This document shows positions 31,281-39,121 of a stretch of DNA of 54,290 bases, piece by piece. The notes beneath the pieces were generated by a model. That model worked only from the letters and a program-made list of their open reading frames with translations, was not told the DNA's origin and made no database searches. The DNA comes from JAVVXB01 sp036651815 (GTDB lineage Bacteria; Bacillota; Clostridia; Christensenellales; CAG-138), in the NCBI GenBank assembly GCA_036651815.1, contig JAVVXB010000020.1, forward strand, positions 1 to 54,290, written 5' to 3'. Both the position numbers and the translations under genes were made by a program. The number at the start of each line of letters is the position of its first letter. The stretch's first letter is position 1.

Positions 31281-32756
31281 TCAGATATCCTCCAGTTCCC
31301 GCGCACGGCGCTGTTTGGCCTTGACGATGATAATCGCGATCAACACCAGCACAACCGCCGCACCCAACACCCAGATATACCACGCAATGCCACCACCGCC
31401 GGTGCCCATGGTCTCGGTACCACCCGGATTTTCACCATCCGTAGGCAACGGTTCCACGGACATTTCCTCATTGACATTCAGCGTAAACGGCAACATTTCT
31501 TCATTTGGATCGCCATACACATCTTCATAAGTAATACGGATGTTTCCCTTAATCTCACCCGACTCCGCCGTGTTGACGGTCAAGTCCGCACGCATGGTAC
31601 CGCCAGAGGCAATGTTGCCGCCGTAATACGTCTCCTCCAGCGAAAGCCCGGAACCGATGATTTCCACCATGCAGTTATAAAGGGTGGATTTGCCAAGGTT
31701 GAACATCTGTACGCTCATATTGACGTTTTGACCCACCCACGCTTCATCATAGACAACCGGACTGTCGCAGCGGACGCGAATTTTTTGGAGAACCGGCACG
31801 GTCACGGAAGTTTTTGTAGAAAACTCCGCACGGTTTCTCGTCCCTTCGTAGGTGATATCAAAATCCAGAGACTGTGCTTTCCCCTCAGCATCCGGCGCAA
31901 TCTGTAGATTCAGCACCTCCGTGCAAACCCCATTCTTCTCCAGCTCGCCAACATAGATGCTGTTGCTGCCACCGGAAGCGGGCGTAATGACCCCGTTGGC
32001 GTTGGAAAAGCTGACCTGCAGATTCTGAACCTTCTCCTTTGGGCTGGTGTTGCGCAGCACAACGCTCAGGGTGAAAGTTTCTCCCGCATACAGCTTCTCC
32101 GCGCTGAACGAATAGGACTGAATAATCACCTTTGGCTTGCTCCTAAAGCCGGAACCGCCGCCACTGGTCGGCACATTGGTCGGTTTCGGTTCGCTGGTGG
32201 GCTTGGGCAAAGCAATATCGAACCTGACATTCAAATTGTTCGTTTGAATTGCGGGGTCGCCATCTTTTTTATAGGTAACCGTAAAGACAAGGTCCTTGTG
32301 GCCGCCAGTCGCATTGGTCAGTAGCGTCTGTTCCGGTAGCTTAAAATAGCCAGTTTCCCCTTTTGCCAGCTTACCGTCACTCCATGCCACTTTTGTTTTG
32401 TTCGTCGCATCCCATTTTCCGTATGCATCGGTGAGCAGTTGCGGCGTCTGCGAACCCAGCACAAACGGGAATTCTTCCACATTGGTCGAAGTCTCAATGG
32501 TGCAATTGAGATCGGTGATTTCTTTTTCACCGTAGTTTTTAACCGGAATAAAAAGGGTAACTTTTCCCCCCGGAGCTGCCGCCGCAATGGCATAGCATTC
32601 TTTGGGTTCCGCTTTATCCTGATCGGATTGATTCACCACGCGAATGTCCGTATCCGTACTCAGCGGCACTGCCAGCGTCTGCATCGGCAGTACCATGCAG
32701 CAAATCAAAAAGGCCAGCAGCCCTGCGACTAATTGTTTCATAATTGCTTTGTTCAT
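31281..32756 (-). CDS. CARDB-like surface protein, partner of the ABC exporter
   Basis: A 491-aa protein. A signal peptide (~1-29) is followed by beta-sandwich domains with repeated patterns of the CARDB/S-layer-related type (for example GKVTLFIPVKNYGEKEI and AGETFTLSVVLRNTSPKEKVQNL), separated by a PKPTSEPKPT linker. A GGGG stretch and a C-terminal helix (IAWYIWVLGAAVVLVL) with a basic tail anchor it outside the membrane. No enzyme motif is seen. GGGAGG precedes the ATG. It lies between the ATPase (14 nt) and the permease (4 nt), so it is probably a dedicated receptor or adaptor of that exporter. Confidence 0.8.
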   Translation of the reverse strand: MNKAIMKQLVAGLLAFLICCMVLPMQTLAVPLSTDTDIRVVNQSDQDKAEPKECYAIAAAAPGGKVTLFIPVKNYGEKEITDLNCTIETSTNVEEFPFVLGSQTPQLLTDAYGKWDATNKTKVAWSDGKLAKGETGYFKLPEQTLLTNATGGHKDLVFTVTYKKDGDPAIQTNNLNVRFDIALPKPTSEPKPTNVPTSGGGSGFRSKPKVIIQSYSFSAEKLYAGETFTLSVVLRNTSPKEKVQNLQVSFSNANGVITPASGGSNSIYVGELEKNGVCTEVLNLQIAPDAEGKAQSLDFDITYEGTRNRAEFSTKTSVTVPVLQKIRVRCDSPVVYDEAWVGQNVNMSVQMFNLGKSTLYNCMVEIIGSGLSLEETYYGGNIASGGTMRADLTVNTAESGEIKGNIRITYEDVYGDPNEEMLPFTLNVNEEMSVEPLPTDGENPGGTETMGTGGGGIAWYIWVLGAAVVLVLIAIIIVKAKQRRARELEDI

Positions 32757-32770
32757 GACGGAACCTCCCG

Positions 32771-33463
32771 TTATTTTTTCGATATCTCGACAATTTTACC
32801 GTCAAGCAGGTTGATAACCGTATCCGCATAATCAGCCATGTGCGGATCGTGCGTGACCATAATCAATGTCTTCTTTTCCGCGCGGATGATGTCTGTTATC
32901 ATCGTCATCACCTCATCGGAAGTATTGGAATCCAGGTTGCCCGTAGGCTCATCGGCAAACACAAGATCCGGATTTGTCACCAGCGCACGCGCGATGCCTA
33001 CGCGCTGTTGCTGGCCACCGCTCATCTCAGAAGGTTTGTGCCGCATGTGTGTCTCCAGCCCAACGGCCTTGAGCATCTTCTTCGCCAGCGCCATCCGTTT
33101 GTAAGTAGGCACCCCGCGGAAGGTCAGTGGCAGCGCTACGTTTTCCAGCGCCGTATAATACGGCATAAGATTGAAAGACTGAAAGATAAACCCCACGTGC
33201 CGCTGTCGAAAAAGGATCAATTCGCTCTGTGTCATGCGCTCCAAATGTTGGTTTTTGATGATAATCTGACCGGAGCTGACCTTTTCAAGCCCCGCAAGCA
33301 CATTGAGTAGCGTCGATTTCCCAGAGCCAGAACGTCCGATGATGCAAGCCAGCTCTCCCACGTCAAGGGTGAGACTGACTCCGCACAGCGCGTGGACGTC
33401 CACCGAGCCGACGTGATATGTTTTTTTTGCGTTGCGCACATCAATCAACGCGGTCTGCTCCAT
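32771..33463 (-). CDS. ABC transporter ATP-binding protein, MacB/LolD type
   Basis: A 230-aa protein with Walker A GRSGSGKSTLLN, Q-loop FQSFNLMPYYTALENV, signature MSGGQQQRVGIARAL, Walker B LVFADEPTGNLD and the H-loop VTHDPHMADYAD. Its length and motifs match the LolD/MacB/BceA group that drives FtsX-type permeases. It is the first gene of a three-gene operon with the CARDB-like protein and the permease, with its own promoter and a possible repressor site upstream. Confidence 0.95.
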   Translation of the reverse strand: MEQTALIDVRNAKKTYHVGSVDVHALCGVSLTLDVGELACIIGRSGSGKSTLLNVLAGLEKVSSGQIIIKNQHLERMTQSELILFRQRHVGFIFQSFNLMPYYTALENVALPLTFRGVPTYKRMALAKKMLKAVGLETHMRHKPSEMSGGQQQRVGIARALVTNPDLVFADEPTGNLDSNTSDEVMTMITDIIRAEKKTLIMVTHDPHMADYADTVINLLDGKIVEISKK

Positions 33464-33492
33464 GGTTCTTTCCTCCCCGTGGATTTTGTAGT

Positions 33493-33546
33493 GTACTATT
33501 TGTACTAATACGCATGAATGGTACTACGAATGCCTATCACTGTCAA
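33493..33546 (-). promoter_or_regulatory. Promoter of the ABC operon with three GTACTA motifs
   Basis: TTGACA (33546-33541), 17 nt, TACCAT (33523-33518) on the minus strand. GTACTA on the plus strand occurs at 33493-33498, 33502-33507 and 33521-33526, the last overlapping the -10 box. TAGTAC repeats around a -10 resemble operators of YtrA-type GntR repressors of ABC operons, but no such regulator is in the window. Confidence 0.6.
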
Positions 33547-34010
33547 GCAGAATGCTCAAATTTTACAATAACATTGCATTGTTTATCCGCCGCTGTGTAG
33601 GCGCAGGACAATCGCATTTGCTTTTTGCCGATCAGAATACATTCTAAGGAAAGAAATGGCCAAGGCGGCACGGAACATTTTCTTTTGGATTCCCATTTTG
33701 TCAAAATCAGCGGCTTGTAAAAGTGGCAGAGCCGTTTTTCTCAGCAAATTCAGGTTGAGCGGAAAGTGGTCGCATTTCGTACGAGAAGCATCTTCACGAA
33801 AAATTATATCTAAGTACCAGTCCGCACACGATGGCATAAAATGGGATCACCCGTATATCTTTCAACAAATGCCGCCGGTTTCCCAAATGTCGTCTGTGCT
33901 CCGTCACGTTTCTTGTTTTTCGGTTAACTATGCCATTTTCATGTTATTAATTTTATTCCATCCTGTTTGAAAAGTAAATGCTGTTGCCCTTTGTGTAACC
34001 ATTACGGCTG
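33547..34010. other. Gene-free intergenic stretch between the ABC and methionine operons
   Basis: Two overlapping short frames on opposite strands (minus 33583-33837, plus 33656-33970) show no recognisable motif and have base patterns unlike the neighbours. The stretch contains no riboswitch; in particular no S-box precedes metY. It may be gene debris. Confidence 0.5.
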
Positions 34011-34039
34011 TTGATAATCCACGTGTTTTCTGATAGGAT
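34011..34039 (+). promoter_or_regulatory. Promoter of metY-metA
   Basis: TTGATA (34011-34016), 17 nt, TAGGAT (34034-34039), then GGAGG and the metY ATG at 34068. The leader is too short for a riboswitch. Confidence 0.6.
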
Positions 34040-34067
34040 AGGAACATTAAATTTGGAGGCAACCGCC

Positions 34068-35354
34068 ATGGAAAATAACTTTGGCTTTGAAACGTTGCAA
34101 CTGCATGCAGGCTGGCGCGGCGACCCCGCAACAGGCGCACATGCAGTCCCGTTGTATCAAACAAATGCCTATCTGTTTGAGAGTGCAGAGGATGCAGCAA
34201 TGCAGTTCTCCGGCGAGCGTCCGGGCAGTATCTATACGCGTCTGGCCAACCCCACCGTCACCATTTTGGAAGACCGTCTTTGCGCGCTGGAAAACGGGTA
34301 CAAGACCATCTGCTTTGCTTCCGGCATGTCCGCGTTGCTAGCGCTAGCACTGACGCTGTGTGAACCCGGGGATGAACTGATTGCGCTCTCAAGTCTCTAT
34401 GGCGGTAGCTATGCCCTCCTGTTCGGAGAACTGGAGCATCGTTACGGCGTCAAGGCGCACTGTATCGAACCGGAGAATTTGGCTGAGCTTGCAGCTGCGG
34501 TCAACGAAAAGACTCGCATGATCTATTTTGAAGCCGTGGCCAATCCATTGGCGAGCATTCCCAATATCGAAGCCATCGTACAGATTGCCCGCGACAACGA
34601 CATTCCCGTGGCGTGCGACAATACCTTCGCCACGCCGTATCTATTTGACGCAAGCGCAAATGGCATCGATTTTACACTCCACTCCATGACCAAATATCTT
34701 TGTGGCAACGGCACGAGCCTCGGCGGAGCCATTACGGATCTCGGTACGTTCAACCTGTGTGGTTCGCCCCGCTTTCCGCAGTTTAACAGGCCCGATCCCG
34801 CGCACCACGACTGCATCTATGCCAGGCAGGGAAAGAACGCCTTCAATGCACGTATCCGCGACTATTATCTGCACGACGCAGGTTTTTCGATCTCTCCTTT
34901 CAATGCTTACATGACCATCCTCGGCATGCAGACATTGTCGCTACGCATGCAGAAGCACGTGAAGAACGCAGACGCGGTAGCCAAATTTCTCACTGGCCAT
35001 CCCGCTGTTAAAAGCGTTAATTATGCGCGCCTACCGGACAGTCTCTATTATGAACGCGCCAAAAAATACATGCCTAGCGGCGTAGGCGGCATCTTCACCT
35101 TCTGCATCAACGGAGGGCTTGAGACCGGACGCGCCTTCATCAACGCACTGGAGTTGTTTTCGCTGGTGGCCAACGTGGGCGATGTAAGATCGCTGGTCGT
35201 CCATCCCGCCAGCACTACCCATTCCCCGCTGACGCCCGAAGCATTGGAATCTTGTGGCATCAGCCCGGATATGATCCGTCTCTCCATCGGAATTGAGGAT
35301 GTAAACGATCTGATTGCCGATTTGGACAGGGCGCTTAACATCGCAACAAAATAA
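34068..35354 (+). CDS. metY: O-acetylhomoserine sulfhydrylase
   Basis: A 428-aa protein starting MENNFGFETLQLHAGW, a typical MetY opening. It is a PLP enzyme of the Cys/Met gamma family: the PLP lysine is in HSMTKYLCGNGTSLGG, the phosphate site in SGMSALLALALTL, and the cofactor Asp in VACDNTFATP. It joins O-acetylhomoserine with sulfide to give homocysteine. TTTGGAGG precedes the ATG. It starts an operon with metA 24 nt downstream, which supplies its substrate. Confidence 0.95.
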   Translation: MENNFGFETLQLHAGWRGDPATGAHAVPLYQTNAYLFESAEDAAMQFSGERPGSIYTRLANPTVTILEDRLCALENGYKTICFASGMSALLALALTLCEPGDELIALSSLYGGSYALLFGELEHRYGVKAHCIEPENLAELAAAVNEKTRMIYFEAVANPLASIPNIEAIVQIARDNDIPVACDNTFATPYLFDASANGIDFTLHSMTKYLCGNGTSLGGAITDLGTFNLCGSPRFPQFNRPDPAHHDCIYARQGKNAFNARIRDYYLHDAGFSISPFNAYMTILGMQTLSLRMQKHVKNADAVAKFLTGHPAVKSVNYARLPDSLYYERAKKYMPSGVGGIFTFCINGGLETGRAFINALELFSLVANVGDVRSLVVHPASTTHSPLTPEALESCGISPDMIRLSIGIEDVNDLIADLDRALNIATK

Positions 35355-35378
35355 TTAAAAGAAAGAACAGAATCATAC

Positions 35379-36314
35379 ATGCCGCTGAAAATACCCGATG
35401 GGCTGCCCGCCGTTGAAGCGCTTGCCCAAGAAAACATCTTTGTCATGACGCACCAGCGTGCCGCTGCTCAAGATATCCGCCCGCTGCGCATCGCCATCCT
35501 CAACCTCATGCCCACCAAGCAGATTACTGAACGTCAGCTCCTACGCCTTCTTGGTAACACACCGTTGCAGGTGGAAATCACCCTGCTGCGCACCGGTAGC
35601 TACACCAGCAAAAACACCGAACAGGACTATCTGGATTCCTTTTACCGTACCTTTGATGAGGTCAAGACCGAACCTTTCGACGGACTTGTAGTCACCGGCG
35701 CGCCGGTGGAGCAGATGAAGTTTGAGGACGTGGATTACTGGAACGAACTCATCGGCCTGATGGACTGGGCAGATCACAACTGCTTCAGCACCCTGTATAT
35801 CTGCTGGGCGGCGCAGGCAGCGCTATACCACTTCTATGGCATTGAAAAACGTCCGCTGAGCAAGAAGCTGTTTGGCATCTTTCCGCACTCGGTGCTGCAA
35901 CGGGATCACAAGCTTGTGCGCGGCTTTGACGACGTTTTCAACGCCCCTCATTCCCGACACACCTCCATCTATGTTTCAGACGCAGCGCGTGAACCGGATC
36001 TGGATATTCTGGCCACGTCCAACGACGCAGGACTATATTTGGCTTGCTCTCATGACGGCAGCCGCGTGTTTGTCACCGGGCACTGCGAGTACGATGCTGA
36101 AACATTAGAACTCGAGTACCAGCGGGACTTGTCCGCCGGAAAGTCCATCCAGATGCCGAAGAATTACTATCCCAACAACGACGATACTCAGAACCCGCCA
36201 CTGACCTGGCGCGCACATGGTTCGCTGTTGTTCGCCAATTGGCTCAACTATTTCGTCTATCAGGAAACGCCTTACGATTTGAAAGCAATCACCAACCAAC
36301 GACAAAAGGGTTGA
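35379..36314 (+). CDS. metAA: Homoserine O-acetyltransferase (MetA type)
   Basis: A 311-aa protein of MetA length. The catalytic Cys is C142 in YICWAAQAA, the His lies in FPHSVLQRDHKLVRGFDD, and the Glu in TGHCEYDAETLE. Residue 111 is Glu (TGAPVEQ), the residue linked to acetyl-CoA rather than succinyl-CoA use in studied MetA enzymes. It makes O-acetylhomoserine for the adjacent MetY. It may be annotated as a succinyltransferase by default, which this residue argues against. Confidence 0.93.
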   Translation: MPLKIPDGLPAVEALAQENIFVMTHQRAAAQDIRPLRIAILNLMPTKQITERQLLRLLGNTPLQVEITLLRTGSYTSKNTEQDYLDSFYRTFDEVKTEPFDGLVVTGAPVEQMKFEDVDYWNELIGLMDWADHNCFSTLYICWAAQAALYHFYGIEKRPLSKKLFGIFPHSVLQRDHKLVRGFDDVFNAPHSRHTSIYVSDAAREPDLDILATSNDAGLYLACSHDGSRVFVTGHCEYDAETLELEYQRDLSAGKSIQMPKNYYPNNDDTQNPPLTWRAHGSLLFANWLNYFVYQETPYDLKAITNQRQKG

Positions 36315-36328
36315 GCAGGGATGCACCT

Positions 36329-37651
36329 ATGCAGCTTCCTTCCGAATTTCTAAAGAGGATGCAAACCCAAATAGGCGGCGATTTTGCCGCCTATTTGGAT
36401 GCAATGAATCAACCCGTTCGCCGTGCGCTCCGTGTCAATACGCTAAAAATTTCCGTATCGGATTTTATTTCTCTCTGCGATTTTTCACTTGAGCCAACCG
36501 GCATGCTTCCAGAGAGTTTTTTCTTCCCGGATGCTGTCGCCATCGGTAGGCATCCGCTTCATACGACGGGCCTATGCTATGTGCAGGAGCCGTCGGCCTC
36601 CCTGCCTGCGGCACTATTGCCCATTATCCCCGGCATGATGGTTCTAGATCTCTGCGCCGCTCCCGGCGGAAAATCGGGTCAGTTGGCAGCAAAGCTGGGT
36701 GGCAGCGGCTTGTTGATTGCCAATGAACCGGTTCCTGCCCGCGCCAACGTTCTCCAGTTTAATTTGGAACGGCTCGGCGTTACAAATATGGTGATCACCT
36801 GTTGCTATCCGGAAGCCTTAGCGTCCGCTTTGCCAGGCTTCTTTGATGCAGTTTTGGTGGATGCCCCCTGTTCCGGCGAAGGCATGTTCCGCAGAGATGC
36901 GGCGGCTGTGGCTGCTTGGTCACCGGAACATGTCCATGCCTGTGCGCTGCGCCAGCATGGTATTTTAGAACAAGCCAATACGCTTCTGAAATCCGGCGGA
37001 CATCTTGTGTATTCCACCTGTACGTTTTCCCCTGAAGAAAACGACGGCATCATCGAAGCTTTTCTATCCGCGCATCCAGACAACGCCCTGCTGGAATCAC
37101 GTCAGCTATATCCGCATACCTGCGCGGGAGAGGGTCAATTTGCCGCGATCCTTTTTAAGGGTGAGAGCGTCCCTCCGTCGGCAAAACAATCCATGTTTGC
37201 CCGTCGCTCTGAACCTCATGTTCTGGGTCAGCCGCTACGAGGCCCGGAACAATCGGCCTGGCTGCATTTACTGCACGAAACCTGCTTCATTCCCCCGGCG
37301 AATCCGCCCCTGCTGCTACCGGACGGACGCATTGTGCTGCCACCCCAGCCAATGCCGCCGTTTCCCGGCATCCGAATACTTCGCGCAGGTCTCTTGGCTG
37401 CGGAATTGAAAACGGGGCGTGTTGAACCAAACCACGCCCTGTTTCTCGGGTTACCCGCATCCCATTTCCGCAATGTACTGGAGCTATCCGACAGCGAAAT
37501 TTCAGCGTTCCTTGCCGGAGAAACCGTTCCCTGCAATGCAAACCGTTCCGGCTGGTGCGCAGCATGCTTTCACGGCTATCCGCTAGGCTTTGGCAAGGCC
37601 GTCTCCGGCACGCTCAAAAACCATCTGCCAAAGGGCCTTTGGTTGCGTTGA
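36329..37651 (+). CDS. RsmF/NOL1-type rRNA m5C methyltransferase
   Basis: A 440-aa protein starting MQLPSEFLKRMQTQIG. It has the SAM site LDLCAAPGGKSGQLAAKL, the catalytic-loop motif VDAPCSGEGMFRRD and the second Cys in YSTCTFSPEENDGI, both typical of m5C RNA methyltransferases. The C-terminal RsmF-like domain includes an RNA-binding part near FLGLPASHFRN. The target is probably 16S rRNA by family. It lies 14 nt after metA, so it may be read on the metY transcript, although no functional link is seen. Confidence 0.9.
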   Translation: MQLPSEFLKRMQTQIGGDFAAYLDAMNQPVRRALRVNTLKISVSDFISLCDFSLEPTGMLPESFFFPDAVAIGRHPLHTTGLCYVQEPSASLPAALLPIIPGMMVLDLCAAPGGKSGQLAAKLGGSGLLIANEPVPARANVLQFNLERLGVTNMVITCCYPEALASALPGFFDAVLVDAPCSGEGMFRRDAAAVAAWSPEHVHACALRQHGILEQANTLLKSGGHLVYSTCTFSPEENDGIIEAFLSAHPDNALLESRQLYPHTCAGEGQFAAILFKGESVPPSAKQSMFARRSEPHVLGQPLRGPEQSAWLHLLHETCFIPPANPPLLLPDGRIVLPPQPMPPFPGIRILRAGLLAAELKTGRVEPNHALFLGLPASHFRNVLELSDSEISAFLAGETVPCNANRSGWCAACFHGYPLGFGKAVSGTLKNHLPKGLWLR

Positions 37652-37898
37652 TTCAGACACGCCTTCTTTTGTTTAGCGCTTCCAGGGCAAATTTTTCAAC
37701 TTGGAATTTTCAATTGTACGTGGCTTTTTGTCTGCCTAAGCAATGAATTGCAGCGTTACTGACGATTGATTTAGGGTTTTGCGTACAGAAATGACTAGCA
37801 AGCAGCCGAAATCGCTTTTTCGAGAACTAAAAAAACACCCCCGTTTAACCCAAGATCGTCTACCGCACGCAATCCAAGGAAACCGCATAAATTCAGCA

Positions 37899-37928
37899 TT
37901 GCCCGCATGCGCGCCCGGATGCTATACT
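37899..37928 (+). promoter_or_regulatory. Promoter giving a leaderless mRNA (prmA)
   Basis: TTGCCC (37899-37904), 18 nt, TATACT (37923-37928) extended as TGCTATACT, then 7 nt to the ATG at 37936. No Shine-Dalgarno sequence fits in that gap. The preceding 37652-37898 stretch has no gene. Confidence 0.65.
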
Positions 37929-37935
37929 ATTGGCT

Positions 37936-38898
37936 ATGAAGTGGTTAGAAATTGCCGTTTATACAACGGATGCGGGCATTGAACCCGTTTGTGGCGCGCT
38001 CAGCAGCGCGGGGTTGGATCAGGTCTCCATTGAGGAGAGCAGGGAGCGAGCGATGGCGTTTTTAAACGAACGCGCCATCTATTGGGACTTTGCCGATGCG
38101 GATAAAATTGGTACCGATACGCCCTGCGTCAAAACCTATGTCAGTGACCTCCCGGAAAACGAACCGCTCCTTTCCGCCGTGAAGGATGCGATTGCGCGAT
38201 TGCGCACGCTGGAGCTCAACGTGGACATGGGTTCGTTGTCGCTCATTGTCACCCATGTGGATGATGCGGATTGGGAAAATAATTGGAAGGCCTACTACAA
38301 GCCGCTGCCCATTGGAGAACGGTTGCTGGTGCTGCCCAGTTGGGAACCGGAACCAACGGACAACACCCGCACGGTGCTTCTGCTGGATCCTGGCGTGGCC
38401 TTCGGCACCGGCGCACATCACACCACGCGCATGTGTCTGGAGTTTTTGGAACGTACCGTTACCACGGGGAATCAAATGTTGGATCTGGGTTGTGGCAGTG
38501 GCATTCTCTCGATTGCCGCGCTGCTGCTTGGTGCAAAGTTTGCAACCGCGGTGGATATTGATCCCATTGCTGAACATATTGCTGCGGAAAACGCAGGGTT
38601 GAATGGCATCTCCACGGACAGCTATCGCATCGAAATCGGCGATCTGCTGTGTAACGAAGCGCTGTGTGAACACATTGCCGGACAGTATGATGTGGTCGCA
38701 GCCAATATCGTTGCGGATGTCATCATCCGTCTTGCCCCCTTTGCCAAACGTTGCTGCAAGATGGGCGCAGCCTTCATCGTCTCCGGCGTGATTGACGAGC
38801 GGGAAGCGGATGTGGTCACCAAGTTGCAGGAAACCGGTTTCTGTATTGAAAAGATTCACCGTTGCGAAGGTTGGGTTGCCATTCTGGCAAGGGGGTAA
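37936..38898 (+). CDS. prmA: Ribosomal protein L11 methyltransferase
   Basis: A 320-aa protein starting MKWLEIAVYTTDAGIEPV. It has the N-terminal substrate domain, then NNWKAYYKPLPIGERLLVLPSW, DPGVAFGTGAHHTTRMCLEFLE, the SAM-binding MLDLGCGSGILSIAALLLGA and the NIVADVIIRLAP motif, all PrmA hallmarks. It trimethylates L11 on the 50S subunit. A TTG 6 nt upstream (37930) is ruled out as a start because it nearly abuts the -10 box. It is followed by tandem repeats and then mtaB. Confidence 0.95.
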   Translation: MKWLEIAVYTTDAGIEPVCGALSSAGLDQVSIEESRERAMAFLNERAIYWDFADADKIGTDTPCVKTYVSDLPENEPLLSAVKDAIARLRTLELNVDMGSLSLIVTHVDDADWENNWKAYYKPLPIGERLLVLPSWEPEPTDNTRTVLLLDPGVAFGTGAHHTTRMCLEFLERTVTTGNQMLDLGCGSGILSIAALLLGAKFATAVDIDPIAEHIAAENAGLNGISTDSYRIEIGDLLCNEALCEHIAGQYDVVAANIVADVIIRLAPFAKRCCKMGAAFIVSGVIDEREADVVTKLQETGFCIEKIHRCEGWVAILARG

Positions 38899-38908
38899 TT
38901 TCATCTGA

Positions 38909-39083
38909 CACTTCGTTTTGCACCCCGCGAGGGATGATACCCACAGGCGCAAGTCACCGTAACGCCAGCCAAAGGTACCCCGTTTTGCACCCCGCAGGGG
39001 ATGATACCACCAATCTACCGTGACGCTAGCACTTCGTTTTGTCCCATGTGGAAGATGATACCGCCAATCTCCCATGACAGCGG
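38909..39083. repeat. Three imperfect tandem units of about 55-67 bp
   Basis: The anchor CGTTTTG begins at 38914, 38981 and 39035, followed in units 1 and 2 by CACCCCGC and GGGATGATACC and in unit 2 and 3 by CCAATCT. The CCCC-GC(A)-GGGG part can form a small stem. The units fill most of the gap between prmA and mtaB. Their role is unknown; they might be a short-repeat element or a processing signal. Confidence 0.7.
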
Positions 39084-39121
39084 TGCATGTTTGGCGGTTG
39101 CGAACAGGGAGGAAACGATTC

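Noticed and set aside
33583..33970. Two overlapping small frames (84 and 104 codons) on opposite strands between the ABC and methionine operons
   Set aside because: Neither has recognisable motifs; they overlap each other, and their codon pattern does not match the neighbours. Better treated as gene-free sequence.
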